Notes under the pieces: model-generated
Seen by the model: the letters and a program-made list of their open reading frames with translations, nothing else
Database searches by the model: none
What the model was told of the DNA's origin: nothing
From: Actinokineospora alba
Lineage (GTDB): Bacteria > Actinomycetota > Actinomycetes > Mycobacteriales > Pseudonocardiaceae
DNA: 64,000 nucleotides
Assembly: GCF_004362515.1 (NCBI RefSeq)
Contig: NZ_SNXU01000001.1
Span: 1,302,001 to 1,366,000 of the forward strand
Reading direction: 5' to 3'
Made by a program: the position numbers and the translations under genes
Shown: positions 9,052 through 17,900 of the stretch, piece by piece
Position numbering within the stretch: the first letter of the stretch is position 1
Layout: the number at the start of each line of letters is the position of its first letter

Positions 9052-9572
9052 GAGGCCACCTGCTTGCCGAGGTCGGCGAGCCTGGCCGTGGTCAGCTCCA
9101 GCCAGCGCAGGTCCGCCTCGAGGTGGAACAGCGCGTGGTCGCAGATGAGCTGGTCGGCCAGGTCGCCGCGCTGCTTGCGCACGGTCAGCTCGCGCATCGC
9201 CCGCAGGTGCGCGACGCGCTGGGCGTCGAGCACGTCGGCGGCGTTGCGGCCGGACATGAGAGCCAGGATCACCTTGGTGTAGAGCGCACTCTGCAGGTAG
9301 ATCTCCGGCTTCTCCGGCGTCACGAGCCACTCCGCGACATCGGTAACGCCCGCGTCCGTGATCGCGTACCGCTTGCGTTCCGGACCGCCCCCAGGTTCGA
9401 CACCGCTCTCCTCCACCAGTCCGTTGCGCAGCAGCCGCGAGAGCGTCGAGTAGACCTGCCCGTATGCCAGCGGGCGGTCGGCGCCGAAGTGCTCGTCGTA
9501 GGTGCGCTTCAGGTCATATCCATGCCTGGGTCCTGTTTCCAGGAGTCCGAGCAAGGCGTGTCCGATTGACAT
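9048..9572 (-). CDS. PadR-family transcriptional repressor of the ABC operon
   Basis: 174 residues. The ATG at 9572 is chosen because residues MSIGHALLGLLETGPRHGYD start the classic PadR winged helix and a promoter abuts it. Helix 3 and the wing lie in YSTLSRLLRNGLVEESG and ERKRYAITDAG. The C-terminal half is helical, as in PadR-s1/s2 dimers. By family it represses its own operon and is released by a drug-like ligand. It heads the three-gene padR-ATPase-permease operon (4-bp overlaps throughout). Its probable operator sits inside its own promoter. Confidence 0.93.
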   Translation of the reverse strand: MSIGHALLGLLETGPRHGYDLKRTYDEHFGADRPLAYGQVYSTLSRLLRNGLVEESGVEPGGGPERKRYAITDAGVTDVAEWLVTPEKPEIYLQSALYTKVILALMSGRNAADVLDAQRVAHLRAMRELTVRKQRGDLADQLICDHALFHLEADLRWLELTTARLADLGKQVAS

Positions 9573-9579
9573 GACCCGA

Positions 9580-9609
9580 ACTGTACCGCATGTGTATACA
9601 CACTGCGAA
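9580..9609 (-). promoter_or_regulatory. Promoter of the padR-ABC operon with embedded operator palindrome; leaderless
   Basis: On the minus strand a -35-like TTCGCA (9604-9609), an 18-bp spacer and a -10 TACAGT (9580-9585) place the transcription start almost on the padR ATG. The spacer contains the perfect 12-bp palindrome TGTGTATACACA (9591-9602), ideally placed for PadR to block RNA polymerase. Motifs are seen in sequence; binding is inferred. Confidence 0.65.
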
Positions 9610-9630
9610 TAGAGGACTGACCTGCGGAGA

Positions 9631-9987
9631 TCAGCAGGCGCAGAGGCAGAACGGGTGCCCGGCGGGGTCGGCGTAGACGCGGAACGTCTTCTGCTCGTCG
9701 AGCAGCTTGGCACCGATCTCGACCGCCCGCTCGTGCGCGGCGGGCAGGTCCTCGACCTTGAGGTCGAGGTGGAACTGCTGCGGCCGCTCGCCCTCCGGCC
9801 ACGTCGGCGCCTCGTAGTTCGCCACCGCCTGGAACTCGATCAGCGTGCCGCCGTTGCCGATCGTCGACCAGGAGTTGTCGGCGGCGGCGTCGGGCTCGGG
9901 CCAGTCGAGCAGGCGGGCATAGAACTTCGAGAGCTCCAGCGGGTCGGGACAGTCGAGGACGACCGAGCCGAGTGTGGGTACAGACAT
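9631..9987 (-). CDS. VOC-family (glyoxalase/bleomycin-resistance fold) protein
   Basis: 118 residues, ATG start with GGGAGGAAAT upstream. One vicinal-oxygen-chelate module pair is visible: SVVLDCPDPLELSKFYARLL at the N-terminus and FHLDLKVEDLPAAHERAVEIGAK then YADPAGHPFCLC at the C-terminus. Short single-domain members bind or modify small molecules; the ligand is unknown. It diverges from a CGNR regulator across an 86-bp region with repeated AACCGGT boxes, suggesting joint control. Confidence 0.85.
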   Translation of the reverse strand: MSVPTLGSVVLDCPDPLELSKFYARLLDWPEPDAAADNSWSTIGNGGTLIEFQAVANYEAPTWPEGERPQQFHLDLKVEDLPAAHERAVEIGAKLLDEQKTFRVYADPAGHPFCLCAC

Positions 9988-10005
9988 GATTTCCTCCCAG
10001 ATGCG

Positions 10006-10067
10006 TAACCGGTGATATGAGCATGCCGGTTAGGCGCGGACCCGTCAACCGGTAAAGGGCCTACAGT
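10006..10067. promoter_or_regulatory. Divergent promoter region with three AACCGG(T) boxes (VOC / CGNR genes)
   Basis: TAACCGG (10006-10012) and CCGGTTA (10026-10032) form an inverted repeat, and a third box AACCGGT lies at 10047-10053. A -10 TACAGT at 10062-10067 sits 6 nt before the CGNR GTG start, implying a leaderless transcript. The boxes are candidate operators for the CGNR protein. Confidence 0.5.
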
Positions 10068-10073
10068 GGTTTT

Positions 10074-10538
10074 GTGAGTTCTACCCACGACGTGGAGTTG
10101 GTCCTCGACTTCCTGAACACCCTTGACGTCGAAGAGAACGCCGACCTGCTCGACGACGACCTGAAATGGCACGCCTGGCTGGCCTCGCGCGGTCTGACCG
10201 CGGGCGACCCCGCGCAGGTTCGCGCTGTCCGCGATGGGTTGCGGGGGCTGATCGGCGGTGCGCCGGCGGCGGCTCCGCCTGATGCGGAGGTGCGGGTGTC
10301 GGTGGTCGGGGGCGTGCCGAGGGTGTCGGCTGCGGACGTTGCCGGGGCGGTTTTGGCGGCGGCTAGTCGGCTGGCGGTGCTTGGGGAGTGGGAGCGGGTG
10401 AAGATCTGTCCGGCTGATGAGTGCCAGTGGGCATTCTTCGACCGGTCGCGGAATCGGTCTCGGACTTGGTGCTCGATGCAGGTTTGTGGGAATCGGGAGA
10501 AGGCTCGAGCGTGGCGGGAACGTTCGAAGCTTGGTTGA
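10074..10538 (+). CDS. CGNR zinc-finger (ABATE-domain) transcriptional regulator
   Basis: 154 residues from GTG. The N-terminal ABATE-like domain opens with LVLDFLNTLDVEENADLL. The C-terminal CGNR zinc finger has ligands in CPADECQWAFFDRSRNRSRTWC and MQVCGNREKARAWRER, giving the CGNR signature. Family members are putative stress or ligand-responsive DNA-binding proteins, most without a known regulon. It is divergent from the VOC gene and separated from it by repeated AACCGG boxes. No ribosome-binding site is seen, consistent with a leaderless mRNA. Confidence 0.88.
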   Translation: MSSTHDVELVLDFLNTLDVEENADLLDDDLKWHAWLASRGLTAGDPAQVRAVRDGLRGLIGGAPAAAPPDAEVRVSVVGGVPRVSAADVAGAVLAAASRLAVLGEWERVKICPADECQWAFFDRSRNRSRTWCSMQVCGNREKARAWRERSKLG

Positions 10539-10830
10539 TCCCTCGGGGGCGTCTCCCTCTGGCTTGATTGTTTAACTCTCGATCGGCGGTATCAAGGGCG
10601 GCCGTAGACGGCCGTCGCTGCGCGATCGGCAAGCCGACCCTTGATACCGCCGATCGAGAGTTAAAGGCGGCCAGGACGAGGGAGCAGGGGGAAGTGCAGG
10701 GATTAAGAGCATCGCTTGGGTGCTCTCGTCCGGGGTGGGGCTGTGGGGATTCGGTTGGGCTGGCCCGATCAGTTCGGGGATTGGGTTCGTGGGTGGTGGG
10801 GCGGGGCGGTGTGGGGCGGCGGAGTGGTCT
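10539..10830. other. Convergent intergenic region
   Basis: 292 bp between convergent genes. Apart from the 28-bp inverted repeat, it holds only a G-rich stretch (about 10725-10825) with no coding bias or recognisable signal. Confidence 0.6.
10571..10665. repeat. 28-bp perfect inverted repeat, long bidirectional hairpin
   Basis: The arms at 10571-10598 and 10638-10665 are exact complements over 28 bp (ends TTTAACTCTC / GAGAGTTAAA) with a 39-nt loop. It lies between the convergent CGNR and DUF445 genes. Termination is the simplest role, but the stem is longer and more AT-rich at its ends than the window's other terminators. Confidence 0.85.
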
Positions 10831-12081
10831 TTAGGTGATTAGTTGGGCGATTGTGTAGATCGCCAGGCCTGCCAGGGCACCTACCACCGTGCCGTTGATG
10901 CGGATGAACTGCAGGTCGCGGCCTACCTGAAGTTCTACCTTGCGGGCCGTCTCGTCGGCGTCCCAGCGTTGCACGGTGTCGGTGATCAGGGTGGTGATCT
11001 CGTCGCGGTAGTTGAGGACGATATAGGCGGCGGCGCCCTCGACCCAGCCGTCGGCCTTGGTGCGCAGGGACTCGTCGTTCATCAGGCGGGTGCCGAGGGT
11101 CATCAGGCCCGCGCGGACGCGGGTGCGCAGTTCGCTCGACGGGTCCTCGGCGGCGTCGAGGAGCATCTTCTTGGCGGTGGTCCAGGCCGAGCCGATGAGG
11201 GTCTGCACGTCCGGGTGTTCGAGGACCTGGTGCTTCACCTGCTCCGCGCGTTCCATCACGCGGGGGTCGGTCTGCATGTCGCCCGCGAACTCGGTGAGGA
11301 ACTTGTCCAGGGCGAGCCGCATGGGGTGGTTGACGTCGGTTTTGACGTTCCACGCGAAGGACAGGACCTCGCCGTAGACCTTGTCGGCCACCAGGGCGTC
11401 GACGAACTTCGGCGACCACGTCGGCGCGCGGCCCGAGACGACGCCCAGGACCTGGGCGTGGTTGGCCTTGACCCAGTCGTAGGCCTGGTCGCACATGAGG
11501 TCCACCAGCTTGTGGTGGGCGCCGTCGCCGATGACCCGTTCCAGCAGCTTGCCCATGGGCGGTCCCCACGGCGTGCCGACGATCCGGTTGACGACGGCCT
11601 GTTCCATGACGGCCTGCACGTCCTCGTCCCGCAGGACCGTGACGGCGCCGCGCACGACCGTGGACAGTTCCGAGGTGACCCGTTCGGCGTTGTCGCGCTG
11701 CGCGAGCCAGCCGCCGAGGCTGTTCGCCACCCCGACCCGGCGGAGGCGTTCGCGGACCACCTGTTCGGAGAGGAAGTTCGTGCCGACGAAGTCGCCGAGG
11801 CTGTCGCCGAGGACGTCCTTCTTGTTCGGGATGATCGCCGTGTGCGGGATCGGCAGGCCCATCGGCCTGCGGAACAGCGCGGTGACGGCGAACCAGTCGG
11901 CGAGGGCGCCGATCATGCCCGCCTCGGCGGCCGCCTTCACGTAGCCGACCCACGGGGGCGCGTCCGGCCACAGGGTCAGGCCGATGAAGATCGCCGTCGC
12001 CCCCAGCAGGAAGCCCAGGGCGACGCCCTTCATCTTCCGTAGTGCGCGACGCTTCTCAAATTCGCCCGGTACTTGCTCCAC
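10831..12081 (-). CDS. DUF445 (YheB-like) membrane protein
   Basis: 416 residues, GTG start. A membrane helix lies near 19-38 (VALGFLLGATAIFIGL) and another at the extreme C-terminus (VVGALAGLAIYTIAQLI). The long middle part is soluble and helical, with repeated DUF445 patterns (ADWFAVTALFRRPMGLPIPH, IIPNKKDVLGDSLGDFV). The family is widespread and of unknown biochemical function, thought to sit at the membrane. It faces dapC divergently with about 30 bp between starts. Length and topology are typical. Confidence 0.9.
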   Translation of the reverse strand: MEQVPGEFEKRRALRKMKGVALGFLLGATAIFIGLTLWPDAPPWVGYVKAAAEAGMIGALADWFAVTALFRRPMGLPIPHTAIIPNKKDVLGDSLGDFVGTNFLSEQVVRERLRRVGVANSLGGWLAQRDNAERVTSELSTVVRGAVTVLRDEDVQAVMEQAVVNRIVGTPWGPPMGKLLERVIGDGAHHKLVDLMCDQAYDWVKANHAQVLGVVSGRAPTWSPKFVDALVADKVYGEVLSFAWNVKTDVNHPMRLALDKFLTEFAGDMQTDPRVMERAEQVKHQVLEHPDVQTLIGSAWTTAKKMLLDAAEDPSSELRTRVRAGLMTLGTRLMNDESLRTKADGWVEGAAAYIVLNYRDEITTLITDTVQRWDADETARKVELQVGRDLQFIRINGTVVGALAGLAIYTIAQLIT

Positions 12082-12110
12082 GACGTCATTGTCCGTGAGG
12101 ATTCCTATCC

Positions 12111-13277
<1,167 letters not shown>

Positions 13278-13323
13278 GTCCGGTTCCCACTGTCCCTCTT
13301 TGGTGGGTCACCCGGATCCGGCT

Positions 13324-13363
13324 CCCGGTGATCGTCGTCCGACCGGCGATGACGATCACCGGG
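13324..13363 (+). promoter_or_regulatory. 13-bp hairpin between dapC and the sigma gene, touching its Shine-Dalgarno
   Basis: CCCGGTGATCGTC (13324-13336) pairs perfectly with GACGATCACCGGG (13351-13363). The last three G of the right arm are the first three of GGGAGGA (13361-13367), the ribosome-binding site of the sigma gene. It could terminate dapC or mask sigma translation. Confidence 0.6.
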
Positions 13364-13371
13364 AGGACCAA

Positions 13372-13932
13372 GTGGACACAGCCGAGCTCGTCCGCCGGGC
13401 GGGCACGGGTGACCAGACGGCGTGGCGCGACCTGGTCGACCGGCACGCGGGCCTGGTCTGGCGGATCGCCCGCGCCCACCGGCTCGACGACGCGGACGCG
13501 GCCGACGTCAGCCAGAGCACCTGGATCGCCCTCGCCGAGCACCTGCCCACGCTCCGGTCGCCGGAGCGGCTGTCGGCATGGCTGGCGACCACGGCGCGGC
13601 GCGAGTGTCTGCGGATGATCGCCGACCGCGGCCGCGAGGTGCGGGCGTCGGAGTGGTCCGACGTCGTCGACCACGAAGGCGAGCACCGCTGGCCGGAAAC
13701 CGCCACCCTGCGCGGCGAACGCGACGACACCCTGTGGCGCGCGTTCGCGGCGCTGCCGGACCGCTGCCGGTCCCTGCTGGGCCTGCTCGCCTTCGCCCCG
13801 GACCTGAGTTACGCCCAACTGGGTCGGGCGGTCGGTATCGCGGTCGGCAGCATCGGTCAGACCAGGGGCAGATGCCTCGACGCCTTGCGGCGCAAGCTGA
13901 TCGCACTCGGGCTACCGGGCGAGGTGGCGTGA
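13372..13932 (+). CDS. Sigma-70 family RNA polymerase sigma factor (ECF-like) of the CHAT operon
   Basis: 186 residues. GTG 13372 is preferred because GGGAGGA sits 4 nt upstream and region 2 begins right after it. Region 2 spans about 5-80 (GDQTAWRDLVDRHAGLVWRI, DVSQSTWIALAEHL) and region 4 about 120-180 (LPDRCRSLLGLLAF, LSYAQLGRAVGIAVGSIGQT). There is no C-terminal extension or transmembrane anti-sigma partner. It overlaps a 129-residue protein gene, which in turn overlaps a TPR-CHAT gene, so the three are one operon. The target promoters are unknown. Confidence 0.9.
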   Translation: MDTAELVRRAGTGDQTAWRDLVDRHAGLVWRIARAHRLDDADAADVSQSTWIALAEHLPTLRSPERLSAWLATTARRECLRMIADRGREVRASEWSDVVDHEGEHRWPETATLRGERDDTLWRAFAALPDRCRSLLGLLAFAPDLSYAQLGRAVGIAVGSIGQTRGRCLDALRRKLIALGLPGEVA

Positions 13933-14321
13933 TGACCGACGCGGAGTTGCTCGCCGAGCTCGCGGGCATGTTGGACCGGATCGATCCCGTGCCCGCCACC
14001 GTTCGCACCGCGGCGATGTTGGCGGGGACGTTCGTCGGCGCGCGTTGGGACTGGTTGGAACTCTCGCCGCTGGCCGGGGTCGCGGTTCGGGGCGAGGCGC
14101 GGATGTGGCGGTGCGGGGCTGGTGTCATCGAGATCGCCGACCGGGTCCGCGGGCTGCTGACCATCCCGGTCACCCGCGCCGAACTGCACAGCGCCGCGGG
14201 GGTGGTGGCCGTCGCGGTGGACTCGGTGGGGGCTTTCTCCGTCCGGGTGCCCACCGGCCGGATGCGGCTCGTACTGCACCGGGCCGGCGAGGTTCCGCTG
14301 GTCACGGGATGGTTCCGGTGA
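13932..14321 (+). CDS. Small protein linking the sigma factor and CHAT genes, unknown function
   Basis: 129 residues; the ATG at 13932 shares its A with the sigma stop. It has an N-terminal helical part with the pattern LDRIDPVPATVRTAAMLAG, then beta-rich sequence (GVAVRGEARMWRCGAG, IPVTRAELHSAAG, FSVRVPTGRMRLVLHR). From memory, small actinobacterial proteins opening with a DPVP..V..AA pattern commonly sit between such sigma and CHAT/TPR genes. A role as anti-sigma factor, adaptor or protease substrate is possible but not demonstrated. No signal peptide or membrane segment. Confidence 0.8.
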   Translation: MTDAELLAELAGMLDRIDPVPATVRTAAMLAGTFVGARWDWLELSPLAGVAVRGEARMWRCGAGVIEIADRVRGLLTIPVTRAELHSAAGVVAVAVDSVGAFSVRVPTGRMRLVLHRAGEVPLVTGWFR

Positions 14322-16369
14322 CCTGGGAACACCATCACCAGGCCGCGCTCGCCCATCAGGAACGCGGCGAGCCGTTGCGGGCCCGGCCGCACGCGCGGCT
14401 GGCCCGCGAACACGCGGCGACCGCGGCGCAGGCGGCGGAGTCCGCGCTGGTCATGGCCTGGATCGCGCATCAGGTCGGCGACCATGGCACGGCCGTCGCG
14501 CTGATCGACGACGCTCGGCCCGCGTTGTCCGGCCAGCTTCTCGCGCGTGCGGACTGTCTGCACGGGCTGGCGCTCTCCATGATGGCCGAGCACGAATCGG
14601 CGCTCACCGTCCTGGCACGAGCGGCGGATCGGCTGCACGACGGCCACTGGCGGGCCAACGCCCTGGTCGGCATCGGCATCTCGGCGGGCTACCTGCGGCG
14701 GTCCGCCGTGGCGGAAGACGCCTTCGACCGCGCGCACGACCTCTATCTCGCCCACGGCAAACCGGAGCGGGCCCGGACCTGCTTGCACAACAAGGGATTC
14801 GTCGCCGCCCAGGCAGGCGACTTCAGCCGCGCCCTGCGCCTCTACGACGCCGCGGCCATCGACGAGACCAAGCGGCCGGAAGTCCTGGTGGACCGGGCTA
14901 ACGCGCTGCTCGGCGTCGGCTTGGTCAACAGCGCCGGACGGGCGCTCGCCCGGGCGGCGGTGGCACTCGGCGCCAACGGGCGTGGGCCCGCTTTCGCCGA
15001 GGCGACCCTCGCCCACGCGCGCCGTGCGCTGCTGGCGGGCGATCCCGACACCGCGGCGAAGGCAGCGGGGACCGCGGCCGAACTGTTCGAGGAGCAGCGC
15101 AATCCCGGGTGGTCGGCGCACGCCCACGCCGTGCGCCTGCGGGCCATGGGCCGGACTTCGACCGACGTCGCCGACCGGTGCGAGCGGGCGGGCTGGGTGG
15201 CCGAAGCCGCTGAACTGCGGTTGCTCGCCGGGCGGCTGGATCTCGTCGAGCCACACCGGTTCGCGGCCGAACCCGGTCTGCGTGCGCTGGGCTGGCTGGC
15301 CCGGGCCCGCGCGGCGCGCGATCCGCGGGCCGCTTTCGCCGCCTGCCGCGCGGGCGGTCTCGGCGACTCACGGCTCGCCGCGGTCGGGGTCGACGCCGCC
15401 GTCGCGGGTGGCAGGCCCCGAACGATCTTCAGCTGGGTCGAACGCTCGCGTGGCGTGCAAGCCCCTGGGTTTCGAGAAATCAGCGCGGCGCTCGGCGACC
15501 GCGTGTTGCTCGACTTTTTTGTCCACAAAGGACAGATGCGGATGGTTTCCGTTTCCCGAGGGCGGTTCCACTCACACGTCGTCGGCCCTGCGGACGCGAT
15601 CGTCGAAGCCGCCGAGAGCCTGCGCGTTTCGTCCACACTGGACGCCAGAACCGGCGGCGCCACGGCTTCTCAGCGCGCGGCACGGGTACTTGACGCGATG
15701 CTGTTCGCGGGGCCGGTGATCCGGGATCTGGTCGTGCTTCCGTCGGCGGAGTTGTCGTCGGTTCCCTGGGCGGCGCTGCCGAGCCTGGTGGGCAGGCCGG
15801 TCTCGGTGGCGCCCTCGGCCGCCGCCTGGCTGCGCGCGGAACTCGCCCCCGAGCGGACCGGGCCGACCGCGTGGATCGCCTGCCCTGGCTTGACCCACGC
15901 GGCGGGTGAAGTGGCCGCCCTGCGGGCCCGGCACGGCGGCACGCTGGTGACCGGCGAGGAGTCGACCGTCGCGAACGTGCTCGGCGCGATGTCCGGCGCC
16001 GGTCTCGTGCACATCGCCGCCCACGGCCGCCACCACGCGGCGGCGCCGCGGTACTCCACGCTGGCCTTGGCCGACGGCCCGCTGCACGCCTACGACATCG
16101 AGCGCCTTCCCGAGCCTCCCCGACGGCTGGTGCTGTCGTCCTGCGAATCGGGCAAGGCGGACCTGCTGGGCCTGATCGCCGTTCTGCTCGGCCTGGGTGT
16201 CAGCACGGTGATCGCCAGCACCCTGCCGGTCCCCGACGATTTGGCGGTTCCGCTCATGACCGCGCTCCACGAGCACCTCGCGGCGGGCGCGGGGCCGGCG
16301 AAGGCACTCGCGGACGCCCAACTGGCGCACGGACACCTGGGGTTCGCCTGCTACGGCAAGCCGGGATGA
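14309..16369 (+). CDS. TPR-CHAT protein (caspase-like peptidase domain)
   Basis: 686 residues from ATG 14309; GTG 14318, which forms a GTGA overlap with the previous stop, is an equally good start. Residues about 1-370 are alanine-rich helical TPR-like repeats (YLRRSAVAEDAFDRAHDLYL, AAQAGDFSRALRLYDAAA). The C-terminal about 280 residues are a CHAT domain with the catalytic pair His in GLVHIAAHGRHH and Cys in RLVLSSCESG. CHAT is the fold of separase-related peptidases and of the CRISPR-associated Csx29/TPR-CHAT protease. Being last in a sigma-factor operon suggests signal-triggered cleavage of a partner, perhaps of the upstream small protein; this is inference. Confidence 0.88.
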   Translation: MVPVTWEHHHQAALAHQERGEPLRARPHARLAREHAATAAQAAESALVMAWIAHQVGDHGTAVALIDDARPALSGQLLARADCLHGLALSMMAEHESALTVLARAADRLHDGHWRANALVGIGISAGYLRRSAVAEDAFDRAHDLYLAHGKPERARTCLHNKGFVAAQAGDFSRALRLYDAAAIDETKRPEVLVDRANALLGVGLVNSAGRALARAAVALGANGRGPAFAEATLAHARRALLAGDPDTAAKAAGTAAELFEEQRNPGWSAHAHAVRLRAMGRTSTDVADRCERAGWVAEAAELRLLAGRLDLVEPHRFAAEPGLRALGWLARARAARDPRAAFAACRAGGLGDSRLAAVGVDAAVAGGRPRTIFSWVERSRGVQAPGFREISAALGDRVLLDFFVHKGQMRMVSVSRGRFHSHVVGPADAIVEAAESLRVSSTLDARTGGATASQRAARVLDAMLFAGPVIRDLVVLPSAELSSVPWAALPSLVGRPVSVAPSAAAWLRAELAPERTGPTAWIACPGLTHAAGEVAALRARHGGTLVTGEESTVANVLGAMSGAGLVHIAAHGRHHAAAPRYSTLALADGPLHAYDIERLPEPPRRLVLSSCESGKADLLGLIAVLLGLGVSTVIASTLPVPDDLAVPLMTALHEHLAAGAGPAKALADAQLAHGHLGFACYGKPG

Positions 16370-16611
16370 CAGTTGGGCGCCTGCAACTTTTGATTGAGTC
16401 TCGTCCGCATCGTTCGATGCCCCGATCCTGAACTCTCGACCGATGCTCCACGCCGGCCACCAAGGCAAGGTGGAGACATGTTCAAAGCCCTGCGAGACCC
16501 CCGCTTCACCCAAGGCTGTTTCGCCCTTGAGCACGATGCGGGCCAGCGGTCGCCGCCCCGCTCCTTGCTTGCCGCCAGGACTGATCGCGGCTCGGATTCA
16601 CCCGCTACGGC
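16370..16611. other. Intergenic region, convergent CHAT / S8 genes
   Basis: 242 bp with no clear gene. A weak hairpin (CTCCAC/GTGGAG at about 16445-16475) is the only structure. A short frame beginning at about 16480 behind GGTGGAG runs into the 3' end of the antisense S8 gene and has no recognisable family. Confidence 0.5.
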
Positions 16612-17802
16612 TCACCGGGACATCACCGGCGACACCTGTTCCCGTGCGGCGGTGTGGGTCAGGCCGTCGTTGATGGCCTTGGCGATCTCAGCCGCCACCC
16701 TGGGCGCGGCGAAGGAGGTGCCGCTCCAGCGGGCAGCGCCATAGGTCCGGCCGGTTTCCGACTGGCGGACGTGGGCGCTGACGACGTCCACACCCGGCGC
16801 GGCGGTGTCGACCCAGGGGCCGTGGCCGGAGAACGCGGCCGGGCCGCCGTCCGGCTTGGTGGCGCCCACCGCGACCACCGACGGGAGGGCCGCGGGCCAG
16901 AAGGGTCGGGAGGTGCCGTTGTTGCCCGCGGCGGCGACCACCACGGTGTCGGTGAAGCGGGCGAACTCGTGGGTCAGCGCGGGCGGGCAGCGGTCGTCCG
17001 CGGTGTGGCAGCCGGCGGTCAGGACGATGACGTCGAGGTGCTCCCCGCGTGCCGCCGCGTGTTGCCGTGTGCGGCGCAGGGCCATGGCCACCGTGCGGTC
17101 GTCGGTGAGGCCGTGGGAGCTCAGCACCCGGTGGTGGCGCAGGACCGCCCCGGGCGCATGGCGCAGGGCCACCCCGGTGACGAAGGTGCCGTGGCCCGCT
17201 TGGGCGTCGGTGACACCGTCGCCCTCGAAGTCGAGGGTCTCCGGGGTCGGACCCCACTCGCCGAACCAGGGGCGGCTGGTGAACCACGGGTGCGGGTCCA
17301 CGCCCGTGTCCAGGATCAGCACCGTGACCGGCTTGGCCCACTCCTCGGCGGGCGGTTCCGGCGGCAGCTCGACGGGCTCGGGCTTGGCGCCGGTGCCGTG
17401 CATGATCGGGGCGCCGACCATGACCGTGTGGACGTGGTTGGCCGACACCTTGAGGCGGTCGGCGTAGTCCGCGGCGATCCGGACGGCGTCCGCCGTCGGG
17501 CGCAGCCGCAGGGTCGCGTGGTCGGCCGAGTCCACGCGGTCGATCCAGCGGCCGAGCGCGTCGACGGCGGCGTCGAGGCCGCCGAGCGGGACGAGGAGCT
17601 GGCCGCGGTGGACCAGGCACTCGGCGGGGCCGCCCGGGTCGTGGTGCTGGAAGGCGGGATGGCGCTCGGCGATCTCATCGGTGTGCACAAGGGACACGCT
17701 CCCGTCGCAAGGGGACAGGCGCTCGCGGGAAGGCCCCGCGTCACCCGGAGTGGTGATTTCCACACTCTGTGATGTTCGACGGCCCGGAGTGCGGCCGTTC
17801 AC
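16612..17802 (-). CDS. Cytosolic S8 (subtilisin-like) serine peptidase
   Basis: 396 residues, GTG start (upstream limit uncertain). The triad is visible: Asp in VLILDTGVD (about 165), His in GHGTFVTG (about 204) and Ser in SGTSFAAP (about 363), with the oxyanion Asn in AAGNNGTS. There is no signal peptide, and the about 150-residue N-terminal region is not a typical secreted pro-domain, so the enzyme probably acts in the cytoplasm. Intracellular subtilisins next to CHAT and sigma genes are suggestive of a proteolytic signalling or defence module. It is convergent with the CHAT operon and divergent from a secreted Pro-rich protein. Confidence 0.9.
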   Translation of the reverse strand: MNGRTPGRRTSQSVEITTPGDAGPSRERLSPCDGSVSLVHTDEIAERHPAFQHHDPGGPAECLVHRGQLLVPLGGLDAAVDALGRWIDRVDSADHATLRLRPTADAVRIAADYADRLKVSANHVHTVMVGAPIMHGTGAKPEPVELPPEPPAEEWAKPVTVLILDTGVDPHPWFTSRPWFGEWGPTPETLDFEGDGVTDAQAGHGTFVTGVALRHAPGAVLRHHRVLSSHGLTDDRTVAMALRRTRQHAAARGEHLDVIVLTAGCHTADDRCPPALTHEFARFTDTVVVAAAGNNGTSRPFWPAALPSVVAVGATKPDGGPAAFSGHGPWVDTAAPGVDVVSAHVRQSETGRTYGAARWSGTSFAAPRVAAEIAKAINDGLTHTAAREQVSPVMSR

Positions 17803-17900
17803 CGTCTTTCCGGGTGGAACGAGCCCGGTTAGGGTGCAGAAATGCGGCTGAGTCGTGGATAGTGGCTTGGTTGCGCCGGGTAGTCGGGACCGAGTCGCGG

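Noticed and set aside
16394..16744. 116-codon frame after the CHAT gene
   Set aside because: It overlaps the end of the S8 gene antisense, has no family match and no clear start.
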